Below, one piece after another: positions 41,868 to 52,448 of a stretch of DNA of 64,000 nucleotides (position 1 is its first letter; each line of letters starts with the position of its first letter). Source of the stretch: Stereum hirsutum FP-91666 SS1 (lineage: Eukaryota > Basidiomycota > Agaricomycetes > Russulales > Stereaceae); contig NW_006763137.1 in the NCBI RefSeq assembly GCF_000264905.1, positions 2,011,812 through 2,075,811 of the forward strand. The letters run 5' to 3'. The notes under the pieces were generated by a model, which searched no databases, was not told where the DNA came from, and worked only from the letters and a program-made list of their open reading frames with translations. The position numbers and the translations under genes were made by a program.

Positions 41868-42483
41868 TAGCCCTTCCTTACCACCTACACGCTGCCCCAT
41901 CGAACGAGTATAGGGCGGCAGGGGCCGCAGACGTCTGTATATTGTATATTCTATCATATTTTTGGTTCTCTCTCCCTCTTGTATCTATGTGTCTGCTACT
42001 TTACCACCTCTCCCTTTGCTTCACGTCGCCTCTACATTTATCTCGTCCTTTCTTTACCGCACCTTGCAGCACAGTCTCGAACCTCCATCCATTTCTTTCT
42101 TTCTGAATCATTCAGCATCACTGTCACCTCTCTTCCTGCTCATCATTGGATTCTTTTGCATGCGTCTCCGTTTCAACCATACCTTCTATTACGTCGTCTC
42201 CATGTACGCACCGTCCGTAGTCTCCCTGCTAGAGCAGACTCTGACGGGTGTCAGCGTTTAATGATCCGTCGTGCATACCAATCATAAAATTCTGACAATT
42301 ATGTAGCGGCGCGAAGTCCTTGTGATGAAAGTTGTGTAGCCACGGGTCAGCAGTGATACATGCCTAACTTTGTCTGGATCCTGCTATCTTAGAGCCTTAG
42401 ATTAAACTGGCTTGGGGCGGGGTGTCTGTACCTCTCGAGTCATCTCCTGAATTCCACAAACAGATACACTATCAAGGCCCAAT
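41868..42483. other. Convergent spacer
   Basis: About 0.6 kb, pyrimidine-rich on the plus strand, between the preceding gene and the COQ3 stop; no gene recognised. Confidence 0.4.
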
Positions 42484-43669
42484 TTACTCCTTAGGCCTCC
42501 GCACCCAGAACATATAGTTACACTCTGTTGCCCATGGCGTGGTCACTCTAGGCATGAGCACCCATTCACCCTTCCACGGCACATACACTAAACCCCTCAC
42601 CTCTGCCTCCGTCCGCGTGGGTAATCCATAGTCATACGTCCGCGTGATCCAGCTCCGCCCTTGTTTTTTCGGCGATTCGTCTTCGAACGATGATGGCGCG
42701 CGTGTCGAAGACATTGATGATGACGGAAGTGTAGACGGAGAGGAGTATTGGTGGAAGAATTCAACGAGCTCGGCGGGATTGATATATTTAGAATGTGTAT
42801 GTGTGCCAGGTTCAACTAGTCGGAGGATGCGTTCGGCGGCGAGGATGGTCAGCGCGTAGGCTAGTGGTGTACGTGCGATGGTCGAGAGGAAGAGATGACC
42901 TCCGGGCTGGTCAAGACATGGCGCACATCAGAATAAATTGAGTAATAGTCCGCCGACAACGATGGCGGCGCGTAAAGTGAAACGTACCTTCACAAGCTCG
43001 GCCAATGAGCGAAGGAAATCTGCGGGATTATCAACATGCTCGATCACTTCCATGGAGCATACCATATCAAAACGTTGTTGCTCCTGGACGAGGTCTTCTG
43101 CGGAGCAGTGTCGGTATTTTAGAGAACCATTCCGCATGTGTGAGGTCGATGGAGTTAGAAGAGGGTCTGCAAGGGCATGAATAGAAGCTATAGCAATATT
43201 CGACTTTGAAGCATCAACACCGAGTGTCCGTGCTCCCGATCTTGCCAGAGACTACGAGTCCACCATGACCAGTTCGTGAGCTATTGTATTGCAAGGAGTA
43301 CTATTCACGCACCTCAGACAAGATACCGCCCCCACACCCCACATCCAACACGTCCATGCCACTTAAGAAATCAGCTCCCCCTCGCTCATTCGCCCAAGCT
43401 TCACCCTCATCTTCCCGCCCAATTTCGAGTAATTTATCCCGGATGAATTGTATCCTTGGAGGATTCATCTTATGCAGGAGCCCGAACTCGCCTTGCTCGT
43501 TCCACCATTGCGAAGATAGGCGGGAGAAATGCGATATTTCGGACGGGTTTACTGAGGATGTGTGGGTGGTCGTTCTGCTGCTATTGGCAACATTAAGGCT
43601 GAGCAGGCGACGAGTAGGGTGGATGAGAGAGGTGGGAAGGATAGGATGCGCAAGTTTAACGCGAAGCAT
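42484..43669 (-). CDS. COQ3: Ubiquinone biosynthesis O-methyltransferase Coq3
   Basis: Mitochondrial SAM-dependent enzyme doing both O-methylations of ubiquinone synthesis. The ATG at 43667-43669 (MLRVKLAHPILPTS) opens a basic, Ser/Arg-rich presequence. Then come SEISHFSRLSSQWWNEQGEFGLLHKMNPPRIQFI (the Coq3 signature start), VLDVGCGGGILSE (SAM motif I), LARSGARTLGVDAS, FDMVCSMEVIEHVDNP, and PGGHLFLSTIARTPLAYALTIL. The C-terminus (TRTEAEVRGLVYVP, WATECNYMFWVRRPKE) matches the family; stop TAA at 42484-42486. Residues about DDDGSV-poor Ser-rich (STLPSSSMSSTRAPSS) form an insertion near the C-terminal third. The frame is open further upstream to an ATG at 43795 inside an LTR copy, giving a 42-residue extension; I prefer 43669 because of the targeting-like sequence. 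Confidence 0.93.
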
Positions 43670-43785
43670 AACCTGCAGTGGAGATAAAGCCGAATTTCCA
43701 CGCGAGTGGCTACACGGCGCGAGAGACCTCCACGGATGTGTCCGCTCCTCACGCTCGTTTCGGTTTCTTGGAACCAAGGGTGTTC

Positions 43786-43948
43786 TGTTGAGCATGCATG
43801 GGGGCTACATTTGCACTATGCACATCTGACCTGTGCTTTAGTGAGCTGCTGTTGAGGCAATGCGAGTAAACTGGAAAGTTCATTATATTTCTATGCTACA
43901 TACTAGGTCCTTATATACATGTAGCGACATAGATGAGAACATTATACT
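43786..43948 (-). mobile_element. Copia LTR copy (fragment or solo) upstream of COQ3
   Basis: About 163 bp that match 51376-51541 almost base for base. The latter sits at the 5' side of a copia gag in minus orientation, which identifies both as LTR sequence. On the minus strand the copy ends ...ATGCTCAACA at 43786 and holds TATATAAG near 43912-43919. It points toward COQ3. The outer LTR edge is obscured by a MITE that abuts it. Confidence 0.75.
43912..43919 (-). promoter_or_regulatory. TATA box within LTR copy
   Basis: TATATAAG in the LTR, minus orientation, about 245 bp upstream of the COQ3 ATG; possible transcription start for COQ3. Confidence 0.4.
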
Positions 43949-43949
43949 A

Positions 43950-44377
43950 CTGTCGTGTGACGGGTTCTGCAATCGGAACCAGTTCTGCAATTTCTCGGTT
44001 TTTCGTTTGTTGTATTTTTTCCACCCTTCCTCTCGGTGTGGAAAAAAATCATGCCACCATTTATCTACTGTATGGTCACAACGTAAAAGTTTCAAGTTTG
44101 AAAGCGATGTGGAGGAGGATTGCACAAGGGTACGACTGTGTTTTGCAAGCCGGTCGTTCGGCCCGCGGAAGTTGGGTTGCAAACCGTCGCAAACGCAAGT
44201 CGACCGATTGCAAGTTTGCAATCAAGTACATCCCGCTTCTGAAAAAGGGTTTAAATATTCATGACATGTCTTTACATGCCATAGAACGTATCCCGAGCCT
44301 TCATAATTATTTTCGTGGGGGGAAATGTGTAAAGGGACAGGTTATGCAATCCGATTGCAGAACCCGTCACACGACAG
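43950..44377. mobile_element. 428-bp MITE, TA-flanked
   Basis: Inverted ends of about 27 bp: left CTGTCGTGTGACGGGTTCTG followed by CAATCGG; the right end is its exact reverse complement finishing at 44377. TA flanks on both sides (43948-43949 and 44378-44379). ATACT/TATACT is also repeated at both edges, so a longer duplication is possible. Non-coding interior. Confidence 0.7.
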
Positions 44378-44379
44378 TA

Positions 44380-44918
44380 TACTTCGGCAAAATCGCACAA
44401 CTCTAGCGGACTCTTCCGGATTGCTTCCGACTCACCGGAACTGTCGATCGCCCCACGCTCGTACTACCTCCTGCAAGCACTGACGACGCTATGGGCATCA
44501 TAGCAGCCTCTTCCGGCCAGCAGAAGCTCTCGCAGCTTCGGAGGCAAAGCGCAGGTAAGGAAATGTTCTGTCATCAGGAAAACCGAATTCATTGCTTAGC
44601 GTCAGAGCGAGCTACTTAGCCTAGGTAGCATGCCACAGCTCTGGGCAGCTTAAAGTACGGCTGCTTAGAACTACTTATTGATCCTGTCATCTGCTTAGGA
44701 TTGTGTATTGATCCTACTAACCTGCTTAGCCTGCTTAGCCACTCGAAGAGCTCCTTATTTTTATACACCCTCCGGGTCTACCGTATGCTTTTATATCATA
44801 GCACACCGGTATTCAACCCGCCCCGGAGCGAAAAACATCGATGTGGCGTGACTTTCACTGGCAGTTTGGAGTCGATCCGGCAGGGTGACCGAACAGTGAG
44901 CGGTTTCTAGACAAGAAT
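44380..44918. other. Repeat-rich non-coding stretch
   Basis: No gene. Contains many irregular copies of CTGCTTAG/ACTTAG between 44600 and 44750 (for example CCTGCTTAGCCTGCTTAGCC), perhaps a degraded subterminal repeat of another element. Confidence 0.4.
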
Positions 44919-45320
44919 TTCTGTACTATCAGTGGCCCTATGTTCGGACAAAACCGATGTTCGGACAGTCCGAGAACTCGCCCAATACTGCACTGTTTCG
45001 CCCAGTTCAAAGGCCCATAAATCACGTTAAATGGTCTACAGACGATATCCGCAGTCGTTTGGATGCAGTTGTGGCAGCGAGATGTCGAACGGGGAGGGGG
45101 TCGGTTCGGACACTTTGGCGGGCGCGGCTGTCCGAACATCGATCCCGCTCATCAAACAACTACCTTCCTCGCATCATTTCTCGTAGAAATTTGTACGGAC
45201 ATGTAGCTAATGTAGAGAGCATATGTTCTGCTGAGTTTCATCTCGACAGGACTCGAAATTCCGGGAGCTAGATTTTTCTTGTCGGAATTGTCCGAACATA
45301 GGGCCAGGGACAGTACAGAA
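44919..45320. mobile_element. About 400-bp inverted-repeat element
   Basis: Ends are inverted copies: left TTCTGTACTATCAGTGGCCC then TATGTTCGGACAA. The right end read in reverse is TTCTGTACTGTCCCTGGCCC then TATGTTCGGACAA, so about 33 bp with few mismatches. Further GTTCGGAC copies lie inside both arms. No target duplication is clear. Non-coding. Confidence 0.6.
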
Positions 45321-45518
45321 TCAACTGAGTGTTCACATACCATGTTTGTACTCTCCTGAGATGACGAGACGTGCATTGATTTAACAGTTGGGAGTCGTTT
45401 GCGCCAAGTTTGCGCGTTCTGAGTTCAGTGTGGCAAACGTTAACTTATGACGTCATAAACCCTGAATGTTCCCGAATATTCGGTGAGCCACCGCCACATA
45501 ATTACACGTTTCTATATA

Positions 45519-45934
45519 CTGTAGTTTTTCGCGCAGAAGTTCATGCCACCGCCCCTCGGCTGTTGCCGAGATGACATAATCCATCTGTGTCCCGGTTCGC
45601 AGACATGGTGGGACAAGGGACAGTGTTCCCTGATTTCGATTATTTTTCATGATATTACGGTCTATCATGGCTTTGCGGCCATCAATACAGACCTGCAAGT
45701 TGATAGAATTGACAGAATAATATTTTGAAGCTCAGAACTTAGCTTAAGGTTGGCTTAAGGGGCTTGCAGAGGCCAAGCTGGAAGCATGGTAATTATTATT
45801 CTTTTTTGGTCATATTTAATTTGTCCCAATTACATGTTCATTTCAGGTCGACAGTATGGGACTGTCCCGGGGTACAGGTTCGTTCGTGACCCCCCTGGGA
45901 CACGGGACACGAACTTCTGCCCGAAAAACTACAG
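45519..45934. mobile_element. 416-bp MITE, TA-flanked
   Basis: Left end CTGTAGTTTTTCGCGCAGAA at 45519; right end is the reverse complement with one change, ending ...ACTACAG at 45934. TA lies outside both ends (45517-45518, 45935-45936). The interior has short GTCCC/GGGAC palindromes and no coding frame. The ends resemble the 43950-44377 element (both CTGT...ACAG with TA). Confidence 0.7.
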
Positions 45935-46530
45935 TAAAGCCTCCATTTCGCCGGCTGGAGTCTTTCCGACTCTTTGTTCTCAACCTCCATCATCTACTTC
46001 TCGCTTTCTCGTCACGATGGGCAAATGCCGCTCTTCCCGCCGTGAACACTGATAAATCTCGAAGGTTGAGCACACGAGAAAGGCTTGAATAGTACAGGTG
46101 CGTCCCTTCTCAGCAGCTACTGGCTCATTTCCGCCATGCTAAGCAGCATGTGTTGCTTGTACAACAGTAGATATTTCTCTTATCGAGCACCATCACCTCT
46201 GTGTGGCTCATCGCAGTCTCCGCCTGCATAGTGAGAGAGAACATCTAAGGTGAGCACCAAGCTGTTATCTCGAAGATTCCCTGTCGCTTCCTGTGTGTGC
46301 ACCGCACCTCTCAAAGAGAGAGATGTGGTCCAGCGGTTACTTCGTCTGTTCTTACCCATACTGACCATTACTTTCCCTTCATCCATTCATTTCAGGTCAT
46401 GCTTTAGTGGTCGTGGACGCTCAAGATCTTGGAACCAATCATGCGCGAACAACCATTGCCGGACGGAGATGTTCCCGTCCCTCCTGGCTTCAAGGTTATT
46501 TTCGCCACAGACAAGCACCACAGCGTGCAC

Positions 46531-46581
46531 TGGAATTACAATGTGAAGCCGGAAGTCCCGTCCATCAACATTGTAATTCCA
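46531..46581. repeat. Perfect 14-bp hairpin
   Basis: TGGAATTACAATGT (46531-46544) and its exact reverse complement (46568-46581) with a 23-base loop. Could be a trace of element ends or a chance stem in RNA. Confidence 0.7.
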
Positions 46582-49029
46582 GCCCAAACTGTCCGCTGTC
46601 ACCTGGCAGTGCTTCTTTGCTTCTCATGCTTACTCAGCTAGGGAAGCCGTCGGAACAGCATATTGATCTGGGCATCTCCTAATTTGGATGATTCCCCATG
46701 ATTTATCATTAATAGCCTGGCCTTTTTGACTTCCCTTGCCCTAGACTTGGGTTTCCTGTTCGGCCTTGGCCTGTGCCACTGGCTCCTGCAGCCCAGCCCT
46801 TCCCTTCCTCCTCCTTTATTGTTTTACTACTTCTGACCTACATATGTATATAGTACACCTAAGTAGAGTATATATCTACTCAATGCATTCATATTGGAGT
46901 CCAAGATAGGGTTTGTACGAATTTATTTCGATTTTTGCGTATTTTGTGGCCCAAGTGTGGCTCTCCCTTTCCCCAGGTTCTGTACTTGTTTTTTCACCCA
47001 AGCCAAGTCAGATATGAGCTGTTGAGCCTCATATAGATGTATCTTATTCACACAGGCTCTGATCACACCAGGAAATCCAAAGAAATAAATGAAACATGAA
47101 TATATTTCGCATTTTCCCCCTAATTACATACTACATGCTCTGGGGAATTATACAGGACAGCTACATAGGCAGACAGAGATTGTGCATGTAGAGGAACATG
47201 ATAGATACAAGTTAGAGCAGAAAAGGGAGCAGGATCAAAGGTTCCTGCTGTTCTAGAGGGGTAGGAGGAGGCAGGAGGGGGTAGGAGGGGAGGGTGGCCA
47301 TAGAAACAGAAAGGATGGATAAATAGGCGAAATCTTACCATGGCCAAACTCTAACATGTCCATAGATACCTCCCAGACACAAAAAACCCGAGCCAGAGGC
47401 CTAGGAAGAGCTGGGCTGGGTGTTGGGCTTGATGAGGTGGCAGGGCAGTGGGCTGATTTGGAGGAACCAGTGGAGAGAAATGGATGGGGACAGGTAGAGT
47501 GGGTAGAGGGTGTATGGAGAGGTTGGTACAGAGGTTGTTTGGGGTAGTAGAAGGGCTGGGTGGATGAGGAGAGGGTGGGGAAGGGTGGGGGTGATGTGGC
47601 ACCAAGATGAACCTATAGCACAAGCTCTAGGTCTCTCAGAAGCGAAAATTGTGTTAGAAACATAACTACTCACCTTAATAGTCCTGCCCAATCCACCAGA
47701 AATCTCTACATCATCTCCAGAAAAGGTAAAAAGCGAAAATATATGGGGGTAGGCTGGGCCACAGACCATATTGCCACCCAGACTCAATCACTGGACCAAA
47801 CTGGCCCAAACTTCCTAGGAATATAGTTGATGAGTGGGAAAGAGATGTTAGATATGATTTGGGTAGGTAGAGAGAGGAGGAGAAGTGTAGGAAAAGGGGG
47901 AGGAGGGCATGTTGGTTTTCAGGCACATAGGCTTACCTGAACATTCTAGCCAATTCTGAAGCTGTTCAAGCTTCAAAAACTCGAAGATATACTTGAGGAA
48001 TATGCTTGAGGATGTTGCTGAAGTACTGAGAGTGAGAGAGAGGAGTGAAGAGTGAAGAAAAGGCAAGGGTGCTGGGCTGAAGGCCACAGCTACACCTCAA
48101 CAGCCAGCCCAGAACCTTGAGAGCTCCAGTCCCTAATTTCCTGCAGTGCACAATCTTAGAAACCATGGCGAGGTTTTCCAGTTCGGCTCTGAGTACTCTC
48201 AAAGGGAAAGGAGATGAAGGAAGGGACATGGTGGCTGAAAAGAAGGAGAAGCCGAAGAAGTTGAGACGATTTCAAGCCACTAAATGCTTTCAAACTCAGG
48301 TTTGCAGGGCACTTCTCGGTTCAAACCCTCAGAGCACTCCTTTTTGCTCAAACTTTTCGTAGGTTTTCAGGGGCTCTCATTCTAATTATAATTCTGTTTT
48401 TTGCAGTATTTTATTGCAGCTCAATGTATTTCCATCGACTCAACATCTGGGCGATTGTGGCCCTGCTGTGGCATCCCGGACGCTCAACCTACCAAAATTG
48501 GAAGGTGTTTCCGGCATTTTCCGTATTTTTCCCGCAATTAATGGCTGGAAGCAGCTGTGGCACAGAGGATACTAGGGGTTGTGCAGCTTCATTTTCCTTG
48601 GATTCTCTCTCTGTTCTTACTATTGTAGATGCCCCAATGTAAGATTAGTACACTATTATCATGCATATTTGAGTCTAAACTCCCTTTCTTTATTCAAATC
48701 CGATTTTTATCGAATTTCTGTATAGTGTAATGTGGGCCACATCAGCATGTCCTGCTTGTTCATGCTCTGGCACTGCTCTATATCTGTGTTGGTCTTGGCT
48801 TCTCATATATATCTCTCCAATAAATCAAGTTTGACACTTGTATGCCTGTACTGTAATATATTTTGAGGCAGGGAACTGAAGTACCCCTAGTGCCACACCC
48901 CTGAAAATACTTTTTTGGTCATTCTAAATCTGAGCAAAGCTGATAAAGGTGTTCAGGAACGAAGTTATGACTATTCTGAGGCAGTATATGTATATATGAT
49001 GATGTGTATCTGTTTCAGAAAAATGCAGG

Positions 49030-49247
49030 AGTAGGAAGGAGGTGGGCCACACCTGGGCCACACAAAAAGCGAACTTTGTTCAGACTTTTAGGAGGGACAG
49101 TACATAGTAGCAGTTCTACACTGATATCTATCTCATATTAGTGTATCAAAACATACATAATATAAAGTATCCTACTGCCAGAGCAAGAGCAGGAGCAGGA
49201 GCAGGGCAGAGGAGTTGGGCCACATTTGGGCCACACAAAACAGCTAA
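49030..49247. repeat. Two diverged GGGCCACA(C) direct repeats
   Basis: Segments at 49030-49073 and 49200-49247 share an order of AGG-rich lead, GGGCCACA, a short gap, TGGGCCACACAAAA. A single GTGGGCCACAT lies at about 48729, and an inverted version (TGTGGCCCAAGTGTGGC) lies near 46950. Confidence 0.6.
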
Positions 49248-49535
49248 TTTTTCGAAATGTATGCAGGGCTTTTAAGGCAGGATACTTATGTTCAAGATTT
49301 GCTCTGTGCATGCTCATAAAACTTATTATGTTCTACTGGTATGCTCAAAATGAAGTGTAATAGGAAGGGAGCAGGGTAAGAGCAGGGGCAGGGAGCAGGG
49401 AGAATTCCAGTAGTAGCCAGTGCCACATCCCAATTAGGGTGAAACCCTAGGATAAGGCAAGAAAAGGAAGGCCGAATCAATAATCAATAAAGTAGTAATC
49501 CAAAAGCGGACGGTATGCAATAGAAGCATGGAAGC

Positions 49536-49641
49536 CACATTATAATGTGATCCCATGAGAATAGCGCCTGAGAAGCAGCCAGAGGTTCTGGCTCACATTA
49601 CAATGTCAGTGCACGGAGATCCCGGCTCACATTGTAATGTT
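49536..49641. repeat. Three near-palindromic CACATTRYAATGT units
   Basis: CACATTATAATGTG (49536), CACATTACAATGT (about 49595) and CACATTGTAATGT (about 49628), in one orientation; spacing 59 and 33 bp. Confidence 0.6.
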
Positions 49642-50085
49642 TCTACATGTACGCCTGGAAGAGCTTTACCACCAGAACCTCGAATCCACATCAGCTCTAG
49701 CAGGACGCCTGCCTCAGAAGAGGACGCCTCATCTGAACGAACTCGATCCTAGACCGGACGCCGCGTCTAGACGAACCGAGCCAGAACCCCGGATCCGGAA
49801 CCTCTGAAGCCCCTCGCTGATCGCCCAAGCCGACGGCGCCGAACGACTCGATCGTTCCCCGCTTCACGAAACCGACGCCGCCCTTAAGCCTAGCTTAAGC
49901 CCGGTCGTAACACAAAGGCAATGAATTAAAACTACTGATACAATCCTGTATATACAACCCTGTCCGGACTGTTTCCTGCTGCGTGCATTCCTTCGTGCTC
50001 CCACACAAGCCAGATCAGTGGTGGAGGCGAGACCTATCTCGCGCGATAATTCAAGCGCTTTGGAGAGTGAGTCCGGAGCAGGACG

Positions 50086-51172
50086 TCAGCGAGGGTCACA
50101 AGTGCAGCCTTGATAGGCGCTAGGAGGGTTCTGGAAGACGTTGTAGGTGGTTTGGTTCTGGAGCGGGAAAGGATGGTTGGAGGATGGCCATGTGGCTGGG
50201 ATGAGAGATTTGATTGGCGAGAGAGGAGCTGGTGATGGTGGCAGCCTGACCGTTATGGTTATGCTGAGTGTTCTGAGCATTTTCACGCTGTTCACGAGCA
50301 TGCTGACCACCTCGGCGACCTCGGCCTCTGCCGTTCCCTCCTTGTCTTCCACCCCGCTGGTTCTGGCTTTGGCCACGCTGCTGCTGCTGCTGCGGATTTC
50401 CACGCTGCTGCTGCTTGCCGTTGCCTTAGTACGGGCGACCACGCTGCTGGTTGTAGTTAGGGTTTCCACCCCTGCGACGAATGTTGGAGAGGTGCTGAGC
50501 GCTCTCGCCGTTATTCTGGCCTATGACTCTTCACTGTTCGTACTCGGCGATTATGGCATCCTTGGCTTTTATGAAGTCGAGGTTATCGACATCCATGCCT
50601 TGGAGCACGATGGCAGGGATTGTATCCCATTTGGGAGGCAACCCGTTAAGTAGCATCATCGCCTTGACCACATCAGGGATCAAGACGCCTTGTTCTCCGA
50701 GGTGCAAGAAGATGGTGCACATCTCGCTGATCTCCTTAATTGGGTTACAATTTGCCAGGAGACGGATAGTCATGGCTTTCTTAAAATCGGCGAAGAGGAC
50801 CAAAGAGCTGGGTTTACCAAACTCGGTCTTTAACTCTTCCCATACTTCGTGCACAGTCGAGGGGCGCTTCTTCCAATCTTCATCATCGTCGTTCGGATCG
50901 TTTTTGTACTCGGTCTCGAAGAGGTGATGAAGGTTGGGAGCGATGCAGAGTCTCAGAATGCCGAGGGCTTTCTGATTCTTTCTGCTGGAATCCTTGTAGG
51001 CCGCCTTGTCATCAGTGTCCGCAGTCGCGCTTGGTTTCGGGGGAATAGGATCTTCCCCGGTGACAGTATCCCAGAGCTCTTGCAACATGAGGTACGCTTG
51101 AGCCTGAGGCCACCAGCTCTGGAAGCCGGAGCCATCAAAGAGGGCGACAAGTTGGGTGAGATTGTTGGACAT
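50086..51172 (-). pseudogene. Copia-type gag (UBN2-like), degraded and truncated
   Basis: An ATG at 51170-51172 opens 213 codons (MSNNLTQLVALFDGSGFQSW, LMLQELWDTVTGEDPIP, KNQKALGILRLCI, HEVWEELKTEFGKPSS, MTIRLLANCNPIKEI, LLNGLPPKWDTIPAIVL), the usual gag of fungal copia elements. TGA at 50531-50533 ends it. The same frame goes on with an Arg/Gln/Gly-rich tail (QQQQQRGQSQNQRGG) interrupted by another stop near 50430, and finishes about 50100. No zinc knuckle, protease, integrase or reverse transcriptase follows, so the element is cut off on its 3' side. Confidence 0.85.
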
Positions 51173-51375
51173 GGTGATTGGTTGTTTGAGCGTGGGAAAA
51201 ATCTGTGCAAAAACAGATCATAGGGTGTTTCTGCGACATAATGCAACCATAGTTTCGGCACATTTGCTAGCTCACTAATGTTCGCGTAATGTCGCGAACA
51301 ATCTTCAGGTACTGCTGGTGCACAGCGCTGCAGCCTATGAAGGCGCTGCGCTAGGCGCACTCAGGGCCCATAACC

Positions 51376-51541
51376 TGTTGAGCATGCATGGGGGCTACAT
51401 TTGCACTATGCACATCTTACCTGTGATTTAGTGAGCTGCTGTTGAGGCAATGCGAGTAAACTGGAAAGTTCGTTATATTTCTATGCTACATACTAGATCC
51501 TTATATACATGTAGCGACATAGATGAGAACATTATACTATA
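51376..51541 (-). mobile_element. Copia 5' LTR
   Basis: Same sequence as 43786-43948. On the minus strand it ends ...CTCAACA and is followed directly by GGTTATGGGCCC, a usual junction in copia elements, then by the gag leader and the gag start at 51172. A TATATAAGGA box is inside. Confidence 0.75.
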
Positions 51542-52025
51542 ATAGTTCATTGCACAGACTTGCTGTGCGTCGAGTTGTATCGTGTCATATGGTGCAGTCA
51601 TATGCACTCATTGCATGAGACTGACATTCTCATGGGTGAGAATACCCATGCGTCATATGTGAACGTCTGAGCACAAGGCCCGAGTTCAACACGTTCCTTC
51701 AGGCTCGCCTTCTCCAGGTATCCACCTTCCATGCTGGACTTACGCATCCAGCAATACTTCAGCAAATATGCGTCTAACCACTTCCCGGAGTCAGTCCGCA
51801 TCTCCCATTTCAAGTTCTCCAATAGGGTCGCATTCCATTGCATTTGTCAGAAAACCAGTTTCGGGTTTATAAGACGATAACCTAATAAGACAAATTATAA
51901 CGCGTAAATAACTGTGGCGCATTCCTTATAAGGCACCATAAGCTCACGTGGCTGCTTACAAATATGGGCCCTTCTCGCTTGCGTGGCCTGTGCGATCGTG
52001 CGTGATCTGCACGATCTCCCTTGCT
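51542..52025. other. Unassigned stretch left of the hAT element
   Basis: The minus strand holds an 81-codon frame (51598-51843; MQWNATLLENLKWEMRTDSG, then KWLDAYLLKYCW) that I do not recognise. The rest is non-coding. A 15-bp string CTCGCTTGCGTGGCC near 51970 recurs in the same orientation near 57454 inside the hAT element. Confidence 0.35.
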
Positions 52026-52448
52026 CTTCCTCCTACGGTTGCGGGAAAAACCGCCTATTTTTCCCCAAAACGTTTGGTACCTGTACTATACCGGTACCAT
52101 ACTGGTACCATACCTCCTTGGCCTGAGGCCTGAACCGTACCTTAGTCACGTGTATGGTTAAATCCGACCAAGATGTTGTACCCTTCTGCAACACTTCTGA
52201 GTACGATCGTCAAGGCCTTCGGCACTTGCATTCCTTGTTCATCTTTCGCCGTTACCGTTGTTGTACCTCTCAATCAGTCTGCTACGCTGTGTACCTCATG
52301 CTACTGAACATGTACATAGACTATTAGCTAGATTAATGTATTTGTCCTTTGGCTTGGACTCGTGGGAACTTGAGGGCACATCCTAATTTTTGCTCATGTC
52401 AACGACGGCTCACCTGTAAGTCCAAGCCCTCTACAATCTACACCTACC

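Larger units (their letters stand above)
45937..50085. other. Gene-poor region with scattered repeats
   Basis: About 4 kb without a gene I can support. It has short frames with weak splice-like signals (for example around 46430-46650 and 47650-48110), low-complexity G/A- or C/T-rich stretches near 47220-47600, and the GGGCCACAC-type repeats and ACATTRTAATGT palindromes listed separately. It looks like old transposon debris. Confidence 0.5.

Noticed and set aside
43670..43795. ATG 43795 as the main COQ3 start.
   Set aside because: It lies in an LTR copy and the extension is not presequence-like; kept only as a possible alternative start.
50147..50653. Plus-strand frame opposite the copia gag tail with hydrophobic residues.
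   Set aside because: It is the reverse reading of the CAG/CGT-rich gag tail; the minus strand has the recognisable protein.
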